Below, piece by piece: positions 1-9,226 of a stretch of 64,000 nt of DNA. The notes under the pieces were generated by a model. That model was not told where the DNA came from. It worked only from the letters and a program-made list of their open reading frames with translations, and searched no databases. A program made the position numbers and the translations under genes. Where the stretch lies: positions 124,001 through 188,000 of the forward strand of contig CAWGFG010000002.1 of the NCBI GenBank assembly GCA_963821815.1. The letters are read 5' to 3'. Numbering within the stretch: position 1 is the first letter of the stretch; the number at the start of each line of letters is the position of its first letter. The stretch comes from JASGTU01 sp963821815 (GTDB lineage Bacteria; Chloroflexota; Anaerolineae; Caldilineales; Caldilineaceae).

Positions 1-82
1 GGAATACTTCGGGTCGGAAACGGTCGACGGTTCACTCTATTTCTATTTGACTGAAGCAATTCTCATCGGAAGCCGACAGTGA
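1..82 (+). CDS. C-terminal end of an unidentified protein (partial)
   Basis: The frame beginning at base 2 is open from the window edge to a TGA at 80-82 and encodes about 26 residues ending in LIGSRQ. It lies just upstream of, and on the same strand as, the glycerophosphodiesterase gene, with a 51-base gap. Too little is present to name a family. It could be chance, since short open frames are common, but its position and strand fit the 3' end of a real gene. Confidence 0.4.
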   Translation, partial: EYFGSETVDGSLYFYLTEAILIGSRQ

Positions 83-133
83 GCATCCACAGTCTGGCTC
101 CACTCGCGAACCGAGGATAGGCGAAGAAGCTAT

Positions 134-877
134 ATGCCATTTCCCATTCGAGTACCTCCGGATTTCGTGATTATTGCCCATCGCGGCGCGTCTGCCTATG
201 CCCCAGAAAACACCGCGTTCGCATTCAAGTTAGCCAACGAGATGGGCGTCTATCACGTTGAACTGGACACGCAACTCACGCGGGACGGTCAGATCGCACT
301 TTGCCACGATGAGAACCTGGTCCGCTACGGCTATCCGGGCAGATTTGTTCATGAGATGCTGTGGTCTGAACTGGCGGAGCTGGATATGGGAGCGTGGTTT
401 TCGCCGTATTTCTATGGCGGTGCACGGATGTGGCGGCTGAACGATTTGTTCGAGACGTATGCCGGGCGATTTACCTATCACGTGGAACTTAAAGGAGGCG
501 AGGAAGGTCTGCCTCAGGCAGTGCTGCAATGCATCAACGATCACGGGCTCTACGATCGTTGCATCATCACATCATTTCGCCAGGAGCAACTTGAGCGAAT
601 GCGTGCTTTAGACGGTAACGTTCGCCTGGGGTGGCTGGTGCGGACCATTGATGATACCGCGCTGCGAGTTGGCCGCGAGTTTGCTTTGGCGCAACTTTGT
701 CCGCAGGCAACGTTTGTGGACGCCGAACAGGTACAACGAGCGAAGGAAGTCGTTCAAGAAGTGCGCGCCTGGGGACTCTCCGGGACGCCGAATGAGGTTG
801 CCGAGCTGATCCTGCGCGTAACGGATGCGGGTTGCGACGGTACAACCACCAACTGGCCTGACTGGTTAAGTCACTAG
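134..877 (+). CDS. Glycerophosphodiester phosphodiesterase (GDPD family)
   Basis: The 247-residue protein hydrolyses glycerophosphodiesters to glycerol-3-phosphate and an alcohol, a phospholipid-turnover role known for the family. The GDPD catalytic set is visible: H16-R17-G18 followed by PEN(24-26), E43 and D45 in the VELD segment, and H58 in the CHDEN segment. There is no signal peptide, so it is probably cytoplasmic, like UgpQ. Length is normal for the family. A second GDPD lies at 47306-48037; the two differ clearly in sequence and look like old paralogs. No transporter genes flank it, so the actual substrate is not shown. Confidence 0.88.
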   Translation: MPFPIRVPPDFVIIAHRGASAYAPENTAFAFKLANEMGVYHVELDTQLTRDGQIALCHDENLVRYGYPGRFVHEMLWSELAELDMGAWFSPYFYGGARMWRLNDLFETYAGRFTYHVELKGGEEGLPQAVLQCINDHGLYDRCIITSFRQEQLERMRALDGNVRLGWLVRTIDDTALRVGREFALAQLCPQATFVDAEQVQRAKEVVQEVRAWGLSGTPNEVAELILRVTDAGCDGTTTNWPDWLSH

Positions 878-993
878 CGTTTCTGACTACCGGTAATTTG
901 TATACTTTCTAGCGGCGTGTCCGCAAGCAGCAGAGAATCGGAGCATATTCGTCTGCGACAAGCTTTCAACCCACTTATTGAAGGAATCCAAAC

Positions 994-2265
994 ATGCGAA
1001 TAGAGGACCGTCTGGGTATCAACAGCCGCCGACAATACAGCAGAATACTCCTGATTTCCATCCTGTCACTCTTGCTGATTGCCGCTTGCGCACCAGCCAA
1101 CCCGGTCACGCCGCCTCCCGACTCCGCACAGACGCCAACGGTTGAACCGGTGCTGAATGCGGATAACGCACAAGAACCAGAGCCGACTGCTGTTGCGCCC
1201 GCGCAAAATGAAGACATGTCTGACACCGACGCACAAGCTCAGGCAGACGATGCTGCGTCTGATACCGAGCGCTCTGAAATTGCTAATCAACTGGAGCAAC
1301 GTTTCGACAGCTACGCACAGGCTGAAAGGTACAGCGGCGCGGTGCTCGTTGCGCAGGATGGCGATATTCTGTTGTCGAAGGGGTATGGCATGGCTGATCG
1401 AGAAGCCGGTGTTGCGAACGGTAGTGACACGCGATTTCGTATCGGTTCGCTGACGAAGCAGTTCACCGCCATGGTCGTGCTCGTCCTGCAGGAACAAGGA
1501 CTACTGAATATCGCGGATCCTGTTTGCGACTATATCGACTATTGCCCGACGAGTTGGTCATCTATCACAATCGAACAGCTACTGGCGCATACTGCCGGCG
1601 TTCCGGATTTCACCCATTTTCCCGACTATGAGTCAACCAAGCACATCGCTTCGTCCTTGAATTCGACTATCGACAGATTTCGCGAGAGGCCGCTTGAATT
1701 CGAACCCGGCACCGACTGGAATTATTCGAACTCGGGCTACGTCTTGTTGGGACAGGTGATTGAGAACGCAACCGGTCAAGAATACGCTGATGTCGTGCAG
1801 GAGACCATCTTCGATCCGCTGGGCATGGCAGACTCAGGCTATGATAGCGGGAGCAGTGGAGTGGCCGTTGGATATAAAAACTTGGCAGGACAATTGGCTG
1901 ACAAAATAGACATGTCCATTCCGCATGCAGCTGGCGCACTTTATTCAACCGCCAATGATATGCTGACCTGGGATCACGCTCTATCGGCAGGGGTGCTGCT
2001 TTCGCCGGAATTGCAGGAAGTCATGTTCACGCGCCATGCCGATATCCCACAAAGCGGCGGCATGGGCTACGGCTTCGGTTGGATACTCGGAGACATCAAC
2101 GGGCGCCAAGTTCAAACGCACAACGGCGGCATCGATGGTTTTGTCGCCAATATCACGCGCTTTCCAGACGACAATGCGGTAATCATTGTGCTCAGCAACA
2201 ATGAGCAGACGAATCCGCAAGACGCTATGATGGCAGCCGCTTCCGCTCTCTTCGCGAGCCCGTAG
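994..2265 (+). CDS. Serine hydrolase of the beta-lactamase/PBP4* family, lipoprotein
   Basis: This 423-residue protein has a lipoprotein signal: a hydrophobic stretch at residues 18-31 ends in a lipobox (LIAAC) with Cys32 as the lipid anchor. A disordered acidic Ala/Gln/Asp-rich linker to about residue 95 follows, then a class C beta-lactamase-like serine hydrolase domain. The catalytic SxxK is S152-L-T-K155, the YxN equivalent is in the WNYSNSGY segment, and the C-terminal HNGG segment replaces KTG. Such proteins act outside the membrane as D-amino acid esterases or peptidases more often than as true beta-lactamases; the substrate is unknown. A GAAGGA ribosome site sits eight bases before the ATG. 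Its stop codon lies inside a 28-bp tandem duplication. Confidence 0.85.
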   Translation: MRIEDRLGINSRRQYSRILLISILSLLLIAACAPANPVTPPPDSAQTPTVEPVLNADNAQEPEPTAVAPAQNEDMSDTDAQAQADDAASDTERSEIANQLEQRFDSYAQAERYSGAVLVAQDGDILLSKGYGMADREAGVANGSDTRFRIGSLTKQFTAMVVLVLQEQGLLNIADPVCDYIDYCPTSWSSITIEQLLAHTAGVPDFTHFPDYESTKHIASSLNSTIDRFRERPLEFEPGTDWNYSNSGYVLLGQVIENATGQEYADVVQETIFDPLGMADSGYDSGSSGVAVGYKNLAGQLADKIDMSIPHAAGALYSTANDMLTWDHALSAGVLLSPELQEVMFTRHADIPQSGGMGYGFGWILGDINGRQVQTHNGGIDGFVANITRFPDDNAVIIVLSNNEQTNPQDAMMAAASALFASP

Positions 2266-2300
2266 GCTGACTGCTCTCTTCGCGAGCCCGTAGGCTGACT
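2245..2300. repeat. Perfect 28-bp tandem duplication across a stop codon
   Basis: Bases 2245-2272 are repeated exactly at 2273-2300. The unit contains the last six codons and the TAG stop of the serine hydrolase gene, so a second copy of the gene end lies just downstream. The right edge abuts the stop codon of the convergent phosphatase gene (2299-2301). Both reading frames remain intact. Confidence 0.97.
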
Positions 2301-2853
2301 ATTCTGTGTCCGATAACCAGCTTTCCAACGCTCGTTGATGGCGGCTTTCCAGCTTCGTCAGCGAGCGCTTTTCCTTCATCGTCGCACGAGCCTCTTCGAA
2401 CGTCATCCCCTGCTCGCGCATGAAGTAAGCGGCAATGAGGGTCGCCGAACGACCGCGCCCCTTTGCGCAATGCACCAGCACCGTACGCCCGTTGGCGATC
2501 TGTTCTGCAATCCAGTCTGTGGATTCCGTGAGCATTTCTCCCTTTGGCGTACCCACGTCCGGCACGATAAATCGAATGTATTCGATATCGTTGTTGCGGT
2601 AGAATTCCACGTCGTCATCTCGTTCAGCGCGGATATTCACAACCGCGTCAATGCCAAGATCGAGCATCGCTTGATAGTCACGCTGGAAGGAGGGAGCACC
2701 ACCCAGCCAAAGTTGTGGCGTGATTTCCGTGAACCATTCGTGGCCGCGCACGGTCTCATAGTAGTAGCGTATGGCGGGAAAGAGCTTGTCGAAGCCCCTG
2801 TGGAACAGGGTCAGGTTGTTCGGGTTGCTGCTAGGCGTCGTCACAGTAAGCAT
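2299..2853 (-). CDS. Dual-specificity protein phosphatase family protein
   Basis: A protein of about 184 residues with the cysteine-phosphatase signature HCAKGRGRSA (Cys-X5-Arg), followed by the helix typical of dual-specificity phosphatases (MTFEEA). The general acid is probably the Asp in the VPDVGTP segment. The family removes phosphate from Tyr/Ser/Thr, or in some members from lipids or sugars; the target here is not shown. I chose the ATG at 2853; the frame also extends to a TTG at 2877, and neither has a clear ribosome site. It is convergent with the serine hydrolase gene and follows pgi on the same strand, with a gap of 81 bases. Confidence 0.82.
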   Translation of the reverse strand: MLTVTTPSSNPNNLTLFHRGFDKLFPAIRYYYETVRGHEWFTEITPQLWLGGAPSFQRDYQAMLDLGIDAVVNIRAERDDDVEFYRNNDIEYIRFIVPDVGTPKGEMLTESTDWIAEQIANGRTVLVHCAKGRGRSATLIAAYFMREQGMTFEEARATMKEKRSLTKLESRHQRALESWLSDTE

Positions 2854-2934
2854 TCCAGTTAGCAATAGCGTAACCAATGCGCAACTCAGATTGCAATTTG
2901 CAGCAATAAGGGTATCGGAACCGCATCAATTACC

Positions 2935-4581
2935 CTACGATGCGCGCAACTCCTTATAGTAATTGATGAGTCCGTTGGTCGATGAATCATGGCTGGTCAC
3001 TTCCGAATCACCATCCAGCTCCGGCAAGATGGCTTTGGCCAACACCTTGCCCAGCTCCACGCCCATCTGATCGAACGAGTTGATGTTCCAAATAGCGCCT
3101 TGAACGAAGATCTTGTGCTCGTACAAAGCGATAAGCGAACCCATTGTTTTGGGCGTTAGCTTCTTGTAGAGGAACGAATTCGTCGGTCGATTGCCTGGGA
3201 AAGTTTTCGCCGCCACTAGCGTCTCCAGGTAATCACCAGTATCGCCTTGCTCCACAAGCTCAGCGCGTACTTCATCCGGCGTCTTACCTCGCATGAGCGC
3301 TTCAGTCTGCGCAAAGAAGTTGCTGACCAGTATTGGCTGGTGCCGACCGATTGGGTTTTGGCTTTGTGCGGCGGCGAGGAAATCGCACGGGATCAGCTTC
3401 GTCCCTTGATGGATGAGCTGGTAGAACGCATGCTGACCATTCGTGCCCGGCTGCCCCCAGATGATGGGGCCAGTACTATAATCGACCACGCGTCCGTTCT
3501 TGTCGACTCGTTTGCCGTTACTTTCCATGTCGCCCTGTTGGAAATATTTGGCAAAATTGTCCAGATACTGGTCATAGGGCAGGATAGCAGACGTTTCTGC
3601 GCCGAAGAAATTGTTATACCAGATACCTAACAGCGCCATGACCACTGAAATATTCTCTTCGAAGGGTGTGCTGCGGAAATACTCGTCGACCTCGTGTGCG
3701 CCAGTCAGCAACTCTACGAAATTGTCCATGCCGATATAGAGCACAATGCTCAGTCCTATGGCAGACCAGAGCGAGTAACGACCGCCGACCCAGTCCCAGA
3801 AGATGAACATATTCGCCGGGTCAATGCCAAAGTCGGTGACCCCTTCGGCGTTGGTGGACATGGCTACGAAATGCTTGGCAACTGCGCTCTCGTCGCCCGC
3901 GGCATCCAATAGCCAATCGCGGGCGGTGTGCGCGTTGGTCATGGTCTCCTGAGTCGTGAACGTCTTGGAGGCCACCAGAAACAGCGTGGTCTCTGGGCTT
4001 ACGCGTTTCAGTGTCTCAATAATGTCGGTGCCATCCACGTTAGAAACATAATGTACATTCAGGTTCGGGCTCGAATACGGCGTAAGCGCTAACGTTACCA
4101 TCTTTGGACCGAGATCCGAACCGCCTATGCCGATATTCACGATATCACGAATGCGCTCGCCTGTGTATCCGCGCCACGATCCGGAACGCACAGCTTCGCT
4201 GAAAACGTGCATCTTCTCCAGCACAGCGTTGACCTCCGGCATGACGTCCTCGCCGTCGACTAGAATCGGCCGGTTGCTGCGATTTCGCAGCGCGATGTGC
4301 AGCACGGCACGATGCTCTGTATTGTTGATCTTCTCGCCGCTGAACATGGCTTCAATCTTGGCATCAAGATCCCTGTGTTCTGCCAGTTCGAACAGGAGCG
4401 GTAATGTCTGCTCGGTGATGCGGTTCTTGGAGTAGTCAAAGAGAATGTCGTTGAACTGGAGACTGTAACGCTCAAAGCGCTGCGGATCCTGTGCAAAAAG
4501 GTCCCGCATTTGCACGTCTTCCATTTCCTGCCGGTGCGCATTCAGCGCTTGCCATATCGGTGAATTCGTCAATTCGGACAT
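2935..4581 (-). CDS. pgi: Glucose-6-phosphate isomerase
   Basis: This 548-residue cytoplasmic enzyme interconverts glucose-6-phosphate and fructose-6-phosphate in glycolysis and gluconeogenesis. It has the full family length and both PGI signatures: GGRYSLWSAIGL in the middle and a C-terminal QMGVELGK segment, with the NIGIGGSDLGP phosphate-binding loop near residue 150. A GAGAGG ribosome site precedes the ATG. The gene is complete. Its downstream neighbour is the phosphatase gene. It also fits the sugar-handling genes in the window (rpe, glgB, nagA), although these are not linked to it. Confidence 0.97.
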   Translation of the reverse strand: MSELTNSPIWQALNAHRQEMEDVQMRDLFAQDPQRFERYSLQFNDILFDYSKNRITEQTLPLLFELAEHRDLDAKIEAMFSGEKINNTEHRAVLHIALRNRSNRPILVDGEDVMPEVNAVLEKMHVFSEAVRSGSWRGYTGERIRDIVNIGIGGSDLGPKMVTLALTPYSSPNLNVHYVSNVDGTDIIETLKRVSPETTLFLVASKTFTTQETMTNAHTARDWLLDAAGDESAVAKHFVAMSTNAEGVTDFGIDPANMFIFWDWVGGRYSLWSAIGLSIVLYIGMDNFVELLTGAHEVDEYFRSTPFEENISVVMALLGIWYNNFFGAETSAILPYDQYLDNFAKYFQQGDMESNGKRVDKNGRVVDYSTGPIIWGQPGTNGQHAFYQLIHQGTKLIPCDFLAAAQSQNPIGRHQPILVSNFFAQTEALMRGKTPDEVRAELVEQGDTGDYLETLVAAKTFPGNRPTNSFLYKKLTPKTMGSLIALYEHKIFVQGAIWNINSFDQMGVELGKVLAKAILPELDGDSEVTSHDSSTNGLINYYKELRAS

Positions 4582-4683
4582 TGTGGCTTCCTCTCTACCG
4601 ACCCTAGTGTTGCTTCATTCTCTCTATTGATTCTCGCTGTTGACGTTTCGCGCTTCAGCGCAATCGTTCCGACCTCACTGTGC

Positions 4684-5277
4684 CTACTCTTGACTAACGC
4701 CGTCATTCGCCTCTGCGTCCGTGTTGGGCGATGCGTCTTGTTCACTGTCGGCGCCGATCAGTTTCTCCATGTAGAGCAGCCGCACCCATCGGTCGCCCAC
4801 CTGCACGCGACTCGTCTCACCGGTTAGGGTAAACCCCACACGCTGAAAGAACAACAAGGCGTCTGTATTGTACTGCTCGACGCCCAGACGCAGCTTTACG
4901 ATGCCGGCTGAGGTGCTGAACCACGGTATGAGCAGATTGAGTGTTTGTGCGCCGATGCCCCTACGCTGGTAGGGTTCGGCGACGAGCAGAATGCCAAGAT
5001 AGCCGGTGGACTCCTGGGGCCAGTGCAGGCGGAAGTCGACGATGCCGACTAGCTCATGACCGCTATCCGCGTTCTCTTCGTCGAGGCGGAGGACAATGCC
5101 CATAATGGTGCGACCCGGCGTCTCTTCCGCTTCTCGCAGGTCTCGCAGCGCTTGCCCCTCTGGAGCAGCCGTCAGGCCGTGCATACGCCAGAAGCTGGGC
5201 GTCTCCAAATACACTTGCTGCACGAGTTCGGCGTGATCTAGAACAGTCAGCGGAGTGAGCGAGACAACGCTAGGCAT
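4684..5277 (-). CDS. GNAT family N-acetyltransferase
   Basis: A 197-residue acetyltransferase. The GNAT acetyl-CoA pyrophosphate loop is seen as LVAEPYQRRGIGAQT, followed by a helix and the C-terminal QRVGF motif that closes the fold. The last 30 residues form an acidic disordered tail. It starts six bases after the stop of the dynamin-like GTPase gene, so the two are almost certainly co-transcribed. The acceptor substrate cannot be read from sequence. Confidence 0.82.
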   Translation of the reverse strand: MPSVVSLTPLTVLDHAELVQQVYLETPSFWRMHGLTAAPEGQALRDLREAEETPGRTIMGIVLRLDEENADSGHELVGIVDFRLHWPQESTGYLGILLVAEPYQRRGIGAQTLNLLIPWFSTSAGIVKLRLGVEQYNTDALLFFQRVGFTLTGETSRVQVGDRWVRLLYMEKLIGADSEQDASPNTDAEANDGVSQE

Positions 5278-5283
5278 AGGGCA

Positions 5284-7167
5284 CTATTGCGAGGAAGATG
5301 ATGTAGAAGGCGACTCAGCCTGAGATCCTGCCTGTGACTCAGCCAGCGCGTCCACCGGCACAGAACCATCCTGATTCTCTTTTTGTACCAGACGACGGAG
5401 TTCTTCCACTTCGGCCTTGGATGCGGACAACTCCTCGGACAACCGTTCCAGCTTGTCGCGCTCGACGCGCACAAAACGTGTGTAGGGTATTATTGATTCA
5501 CGAATGCGCTGGAGGCTGTCTTCCAGTTCCTTTTCGAACTGGCGCGTCAGGGCCTGATCAAGCTGCATGCGCAATTCATTAATCCGTTCGCGCAGTTCCT
5601 TTTTGATCTTGGAGCGCCGGTAGGGCAGTACGTAGAGGCCCGTTGCCGCCAGTACGCTTGCGCCCAGAATGCCGGTTACGTCGAGCATGGTCGTCTGCAA
5701 GAGCGCTACCAACAGTGCGCCGAGACCCAATGCGCCAACCTCAACGGCAGCCGTTTGCATGAGCGCCCGCTTCATCTCTTCTGCGAGCTTCAGCGACTCC
5801 TCTTCGCGATCGTACGTCTCCACCACACGCTGCGCATCCCTGCCCACCGAATTTAACATGGCCTGCCGGTTAAATTCGAACTCGCTGCTGACTTGACCGA
5901 CCATGCGACCGGAATGTTCTGTGGTGCGCTGGTCGAGGAATTCGATTACGTCGTGCCACATGCGGTAATCTTTGTCGACCATCCAGTCTATGAGTGCACT
6001 GACATGGCGTTCGATGTCCTGGCTTGTGTCGCCGACTACTTTGCGTTCGAATTCGCCGCGAATCTTGTCCCCATTGATAAGGTCGAAAATCCGTGTCAGT
6101 CGCAGCGTCTCATCGAAGAAACGGTCGCCTCGTTCAGCCATCTCATACAAGATGTTATCGACACTCGAACTCTGGTAGACGAAGTCGCGGCGCATATCTG
6201 TCTTATAGGCGTCAAGCTGTTCGTCGATAATGTCCAGTGTTTTGAAATCACCGCGCAACAGGTCGAGGCGCGTGTGGATAACCTTCTGGTACTGGTCTAC
6301 GAGCAAATCGCTCACTCCGAGAGGATTCTCCAATTTCAGCTGGACACGCTTTCCTGCGTCCAGCGTCGTCAGCATATATTGCTCCAGCGCACCGAAGCGG
6401 CTAGCCTCCCACAGTTCATTGTTGTGGAAGTCGGAATAGCGGCTAGCTGCCAGCTTGGCGCGCAATGCCAATCGTGCGCTGATAGGAAATACCTCCGGTG
6501 TGACGTCCAGCAGATTCTGCGCGTTGACAGTCACGTAGTGAAGCACCTCTTCCAGGTCGGACGGATCTTCGACGAGGTCGATCTTGTTGACGACAACGAC
6601 GATCTTCTTTCCCCACTCCTTGATCCGTTTCAGGAAGAGCCGTTCGCTTTCGCTGAAAGGCCTCTCCACGCTGGTGACGAAGAAGACGAGATCGCTGCGA
6701 GGGATGAATGTTTCGGTAATCTCCTGGTGCCGTTGAATCACCGCGTTTGTGCCCGGCGTGTCTACCAAATTCAACTCTCGCAGCCAATCGACGTCTGCAC
6801 GGATCACGTGATAATCGTCAGAGGTCGGTGCAACATCCAAACTATCCGTGTGACGGATGAGGTTGATGGTAGACGTCGTAGGCGTGATGCCTTCCGGCAG
6901 GACTCGTTGACCCAGCAGTGCATTGAGGAAGGCAGTCTTGCCAGCGTTGAACTCGCCCACCACGACGATGAGGAATAGTTCCTCGAGCTGGCGCATGCTG
7001 CGACGCAGAACCGCCAGATCTTCCTCCGGCGCATCCAACCGCGCTAATTGCACGCGCAAGTTCTCCAGCAATGTGCGTTCGCGCCGCAATAATTCGTCGT
7101 GATCTCGAGAGATTAAATAGCTAAAATTCACTCTTCGTATCGAATCCTGTAGTCTCGCTATACCCAC
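5284..7167 (-). CDS. Dynamin-family (bacterial dynamin-like) GTPase
   Basis: A 627-residue membrane-remodelling-type GTPase. The G domain has G1 GEFNAGKT at residues 71-78, the switch Thr in the ITPTTS segment, G3 DTPG at 136-139 and G4 NKID at 194-197. A long helical region follows, then a hydrophobic pair of segments around residues 470-520 that probably inserts in the membrane. The C-terminus is a coiled coil with an acidic Ser-rich tail. Bacterial dynamin-like proteins tubulate or repair membranes; this function is inferred. The start is a GTG at 7167. The GNAT gene follows by six bases. Confidence 0.87.
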   Translation of the reverse strand: MGIARLQDSIRRVNFSYLISRDHDELLRRERTLLENLRVQLARLDAPEEDLAVLRRSMRQLEELFLIVVVGEFNAGKTAFLNALLGQRVLPEGITPTTSTINLIRHTDSLDVAPTSDDYHVIRADVDWLRELNLVDTPGTNAVIQRHQEITETFIPRSDLVFFVTSVERPFSESERLFLKRIKEWGKKIVVVVNKIDLVEDPSDLEEVLHYVTVNAQNLLDVTPEVFPISARLALRAKLAASRYSDFHNNELWEASRFGALEQYMLTTLDAGKRVQLKLENPLGVSDLLVDQYQKVIHTRLDLLRGDFKTLDIIDEQLDAYKTDMRRDFVYQSSSVDNILYEMAERGDRFFDETLRLTRIFDLINGDKIRGEFERKVVGDTSQDIERHVSALIDWMVDKDYRMWHDVIEFLDQRTTEHSGRMVGQVSSEFEFNRQAMLNSVGRDAQRVVETYDREEESLKLAEEMKRALMQTAAVEVGALGLGALLVALLQTTMLDVTGILGASVLAATGLYVLPYRRSKIKKELRERINELRMQLDQALTRQFEKELEDSLQRIRESIIPYTRFVRVERDKLERLSEELSASKAEVEELRRLVQKENQDGSVPVDALAESQAGSQAESPSTSSSSQ

Positions 7168-7552
7168 GACCTACCCTAGTCGCACATACCCTGTACAACT
7201 ATTCGGACGTGAACACGGTCCGGAGGGTACGCGATGAACCTGTTCGGCAAAGCGTCGAAAGTGGTTCGATGAGTCGACGATGGTTCGGACGAGATTTGCT
7301 ACATTCTAGCACAGGGGGCAGTCTCTTAACATATAGCCCATAATTCTGTGTCCGTTGAACGTGTAGCCATAGTAATCTGGTTCCAGGGGATGTCACAAGC
7401 GGCTCGTGTGAACAGTGCGGGCGTGTGAACACGAGTTGTAACGCGTGGTACTATTGGCAGGCACACTGAAAGTCGCCACGAGACCGTGTTGTCCTGCCAC
7501 CGTGGATGATGCTGAAGATGAACGCGCTCGAAGGGCTAGCAAAGGAGTTTGT
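7168..7552. other. Divergent intergenic region with repeated GTGAACA motifs
   Basis: No gene is seen here. The region separates the minus-strand GTPase gene from the plus-strand hydrolase gene. CGTGAACAC occurs at 7208-7216, and an exact 10-base direct repeat, CGTGTGAACA, lies at 7405-7414 and 7422-7431. The second copy overlaps a possible -35 element. Confidence 0.6.
7426..7454 (+). promoter_or_regulatory. Possible promoter for the isochorismatase-like gene
   Basis: TGAACA at 7426-7431 and TACTAT at 7449-7454 are separated by 17 bases; each matches four of six consensus positions. It lies about 100 bases before the ATG at 7553. The -35 is part of the repeated CGTGTGAACA motif, which would suit an operator. 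Confidence 0.35.
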
Positions 7553-8479
7553 ATGACGTCCATTCCTGACTTTTACGATCCAGAACGAATCGGTACACTC
7601 TTCTATCCGAACAAAGACGCTATCGCCGCAGCGGCGCATAACGCCGCTCTGTCACCGGCTGACGACGATGCTGAGACGGTACATCTGCTGCTGGTTGACA
7701 TGCAGATAGACTTCTGTCATCAGCAAGGGTCGCTCTACGTGCCTGGCGCGGAGGAAGACGTGCAGCGGACCATAGAGTTCATCTTCCGAAATGCGGAGCG
7801 GATCACTAAGATTACCTGCTCACTGGATTCACATGTACCCCAGCAGATCTTCTCGCCCAACTGGTGGTTGGATGAAGAAGGTGCGCATCCCGACCCGTAT
7901 ACGATTATCTCAGCGGAGGATGTGGAGTCGGGACGTTGGTCGCCGCAGGTGATGCCGGAGTGGTCGCGGGAGTATGTTCGGCAATTGGAGCAGCAGGCGA
8001 AAAAGCAGTTGATCGTCTGGCCCTATCACGTGCTGATCGGTTCGCCAGGGCATGCGTTGGACCCTGAGCTCTGGTCGGCGGTTGCTTGGCATTCGTTGGC
8101 GCGAGGAGCGGAGCCGCAGTGGTTGATGAAGGGCCGTATCCCCCACACCGAGCACTATTCAGTTCTTCGGCCCGAGATCGGCGTACTCGATCACCCTGCA
8201 GCCGAGGCGAATTATGGCTTGGTCAATGAACTCATAGCGGCGGACAGGGCGTACATCGCCGGGGAAGCCGAAAGCCACTGTGTGCTGGAGACGGTCGACG
8301 ACCTCGCAGAGGAGTACCAGGCTCGCGGTCATTCGCTGGCAAACCTGTACCTGCTGCAGGATTGTATGTCGGCGGTAGTTCATCCCGAAGTCGACTTCCA
8401 TGCCATGGCGCAGGCGCGTTTTGAAGAGCTCGCGGCGCAAGGGCTCAACCTAACGACCAGCGAACACAAGCTCGCATAA
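7553..8479 (+). CDS. Isochorismatase/nicotinamidase-like cysteine hydrolase
   Basis: A 308-residue protein of the cysteine hydrolase superfamily. The catalytic Asp is in LLVDMQIDFC, the Lys-bearing segment is near the WLMKGR stretch, and the nucleophile Cys is in the AEAESHCVLET segment, the usual end-of-strand position. The family cleaves amides, as in nicotinamidase, or vinyl ethers, as in isochorismatase; the large size and the HSLARGAEPQW insert fit a nicotinamidase-like branch but do not prove it. The frame opens upstream at 7445, but AAAGGAG at 7541-7547 sits five bases before the ATG at 7553, which decides the start. It stands alone, convergent with hpf. Confidence 0.78.
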   Translation: MTSIPDFYDPERIGTLFYPNKDAIAAAAHNAALSPADDDAETVHLLLVDMQIDFCHQQGSLYVPGAEEDVQRTIEFIFRNAERITKITCSLDSHVPQQIFSPNWWLDEEGAHPDPYTIISAEDVESGRWSPQVMPEWSREYVRQLEQQAKKQLIVWPYHVLIGSPGHALDPELWSAVAWHSLARGAEPQWLMKGRIPHTEHYSVLRPEIGVLDHPAAEANYGLVNELIAADRAYIAGEAESHCVLETVDDLAEEYQARGHSLANLYLLQDCMSAVVHPEVDFHAMAQARFEELAAQGLNLTTSEHKLA

Positions 8480-8506
8480 TGAATCTAAAGTAATTGCGAA
8501 CTGCAT

Positions 8507-8547
8507 AAAAAAGGGGCTTGCATTTCAGCATGTGGTAATGCAAGCCC
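8507..8547 (-). terminator. Intrinsic terminator of hpf
   Basis: An 11-bp perfect stem (arms 8514-8524 and 8537-8547) with a 12-base loop is followed on the minus strand by six U residues (AAAAAA at 8507-8512 on the plus strand). It lies about 100 bases beyond the hpf stop codon. Confidence 0.88.
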
Positions 8548-8647
8548 AGGTGCTTTCTAGGCGCTGAACAACATGAGCAATCTCATCGTGTCCAGGTCAT
8601 GCGGAACTCAACCGTTGCTTCGTTCATCCATAGCAGAATGACAGCAT

Positions 8648-9226
8648 CTATACAGTACGCGGTTGCAGCAAACCGAACTGACCGTCCCTTCGGCGATAGA
8701 GCACGTTCATGCTGTTCCCGTCTGGGTCATAGTAGATGAAGAAATCGTGCCCCAGCAGTTCCATCTGCGCCATCGCCTCTTCCTCATTCATCGGTTGAAG
8801 TAGAAACTCTTTGCGACGAATGATGCGGGCTTCAGTCTCCTCTTCATCTTCTTCGCCGTCTGGCAGGTCCAGCATGCTAGCGGCTAGCTCCGCCTCTGCA
8901 GACGCGGCGGCAGACGCACGCCGTTTATTGTGATAGCGGCGCCCTTTGAAGCGGCGAATCTGACGATACATCTTGTCTGCGCTTGCATCGATGGAAGTGA
9001 AAATGTCGTTGGTCGATTCCTCAGCGCGCAAGATTTGGCCGTTGGACCAGATGGTAATTTGGGCTGTGTAGCGGTCTGAAGCAGCTCGCGACTCATTGTG
9101 GGCCAGCTCGACGCGAGCTTCGTTAGCGCTTGGAAGATAGCGCTCCATCTTGCCCACCTTCTTTTCTACATATTCCTCAAGACGCTCACTGACTTCCACA
9201 TTGCGGCCATGAACGATCATATCCAT
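8648..9226 (-). CDS. hpf: Ribosome hibernation promoting factor, long form
   Basis: A 192-residue ribosome-associated protein. The N-terminal S30AE/RaiA domain (residues 1 to about 100) starts with the typical MDMIVHGRNVEVSE and binds in the tRNA/mRNA channel of the 30S subunit. The C-terminal domain (about 135-190), with RRKEFLLQPMNEEEA and the YYDPDG segment, is the dimerisation domain that pairs 70S ribosomes into 100S particles in resting cells. The two are joined by an acidic Ala-rich linker. An AAAGGAG ribosome site precedes the ATG. The gene has its own near-consensus promoter about 280 bases upstream and a strong terminator. Confidence 0.95.
   Translation of the reverse strand: MDMIVHGRNVEVSERLEEYVEKKVGKMERYLPSANEARVELAHNESRAASDRYTAQITIWSNGQILRAEESTNDIFTSIDASADKMYRQIRRFKGRRYHNKRRASAAASAEAELAASMLDLPDGEEDEEETEARIIRRKEFLLQPMNEEEAMAQMELLGHDFFIYYDPDGNSMNVLYRRRDGQFGLLQPRTV

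Noticed and set aside
5893..6978. 361-codon open frame on the plus strand
   Set aside because: It lies entirely opposite the dynamin-like GTPase gene, which has intact motifs; the antisense product is rich in Cys/Val/Gln without any domain.
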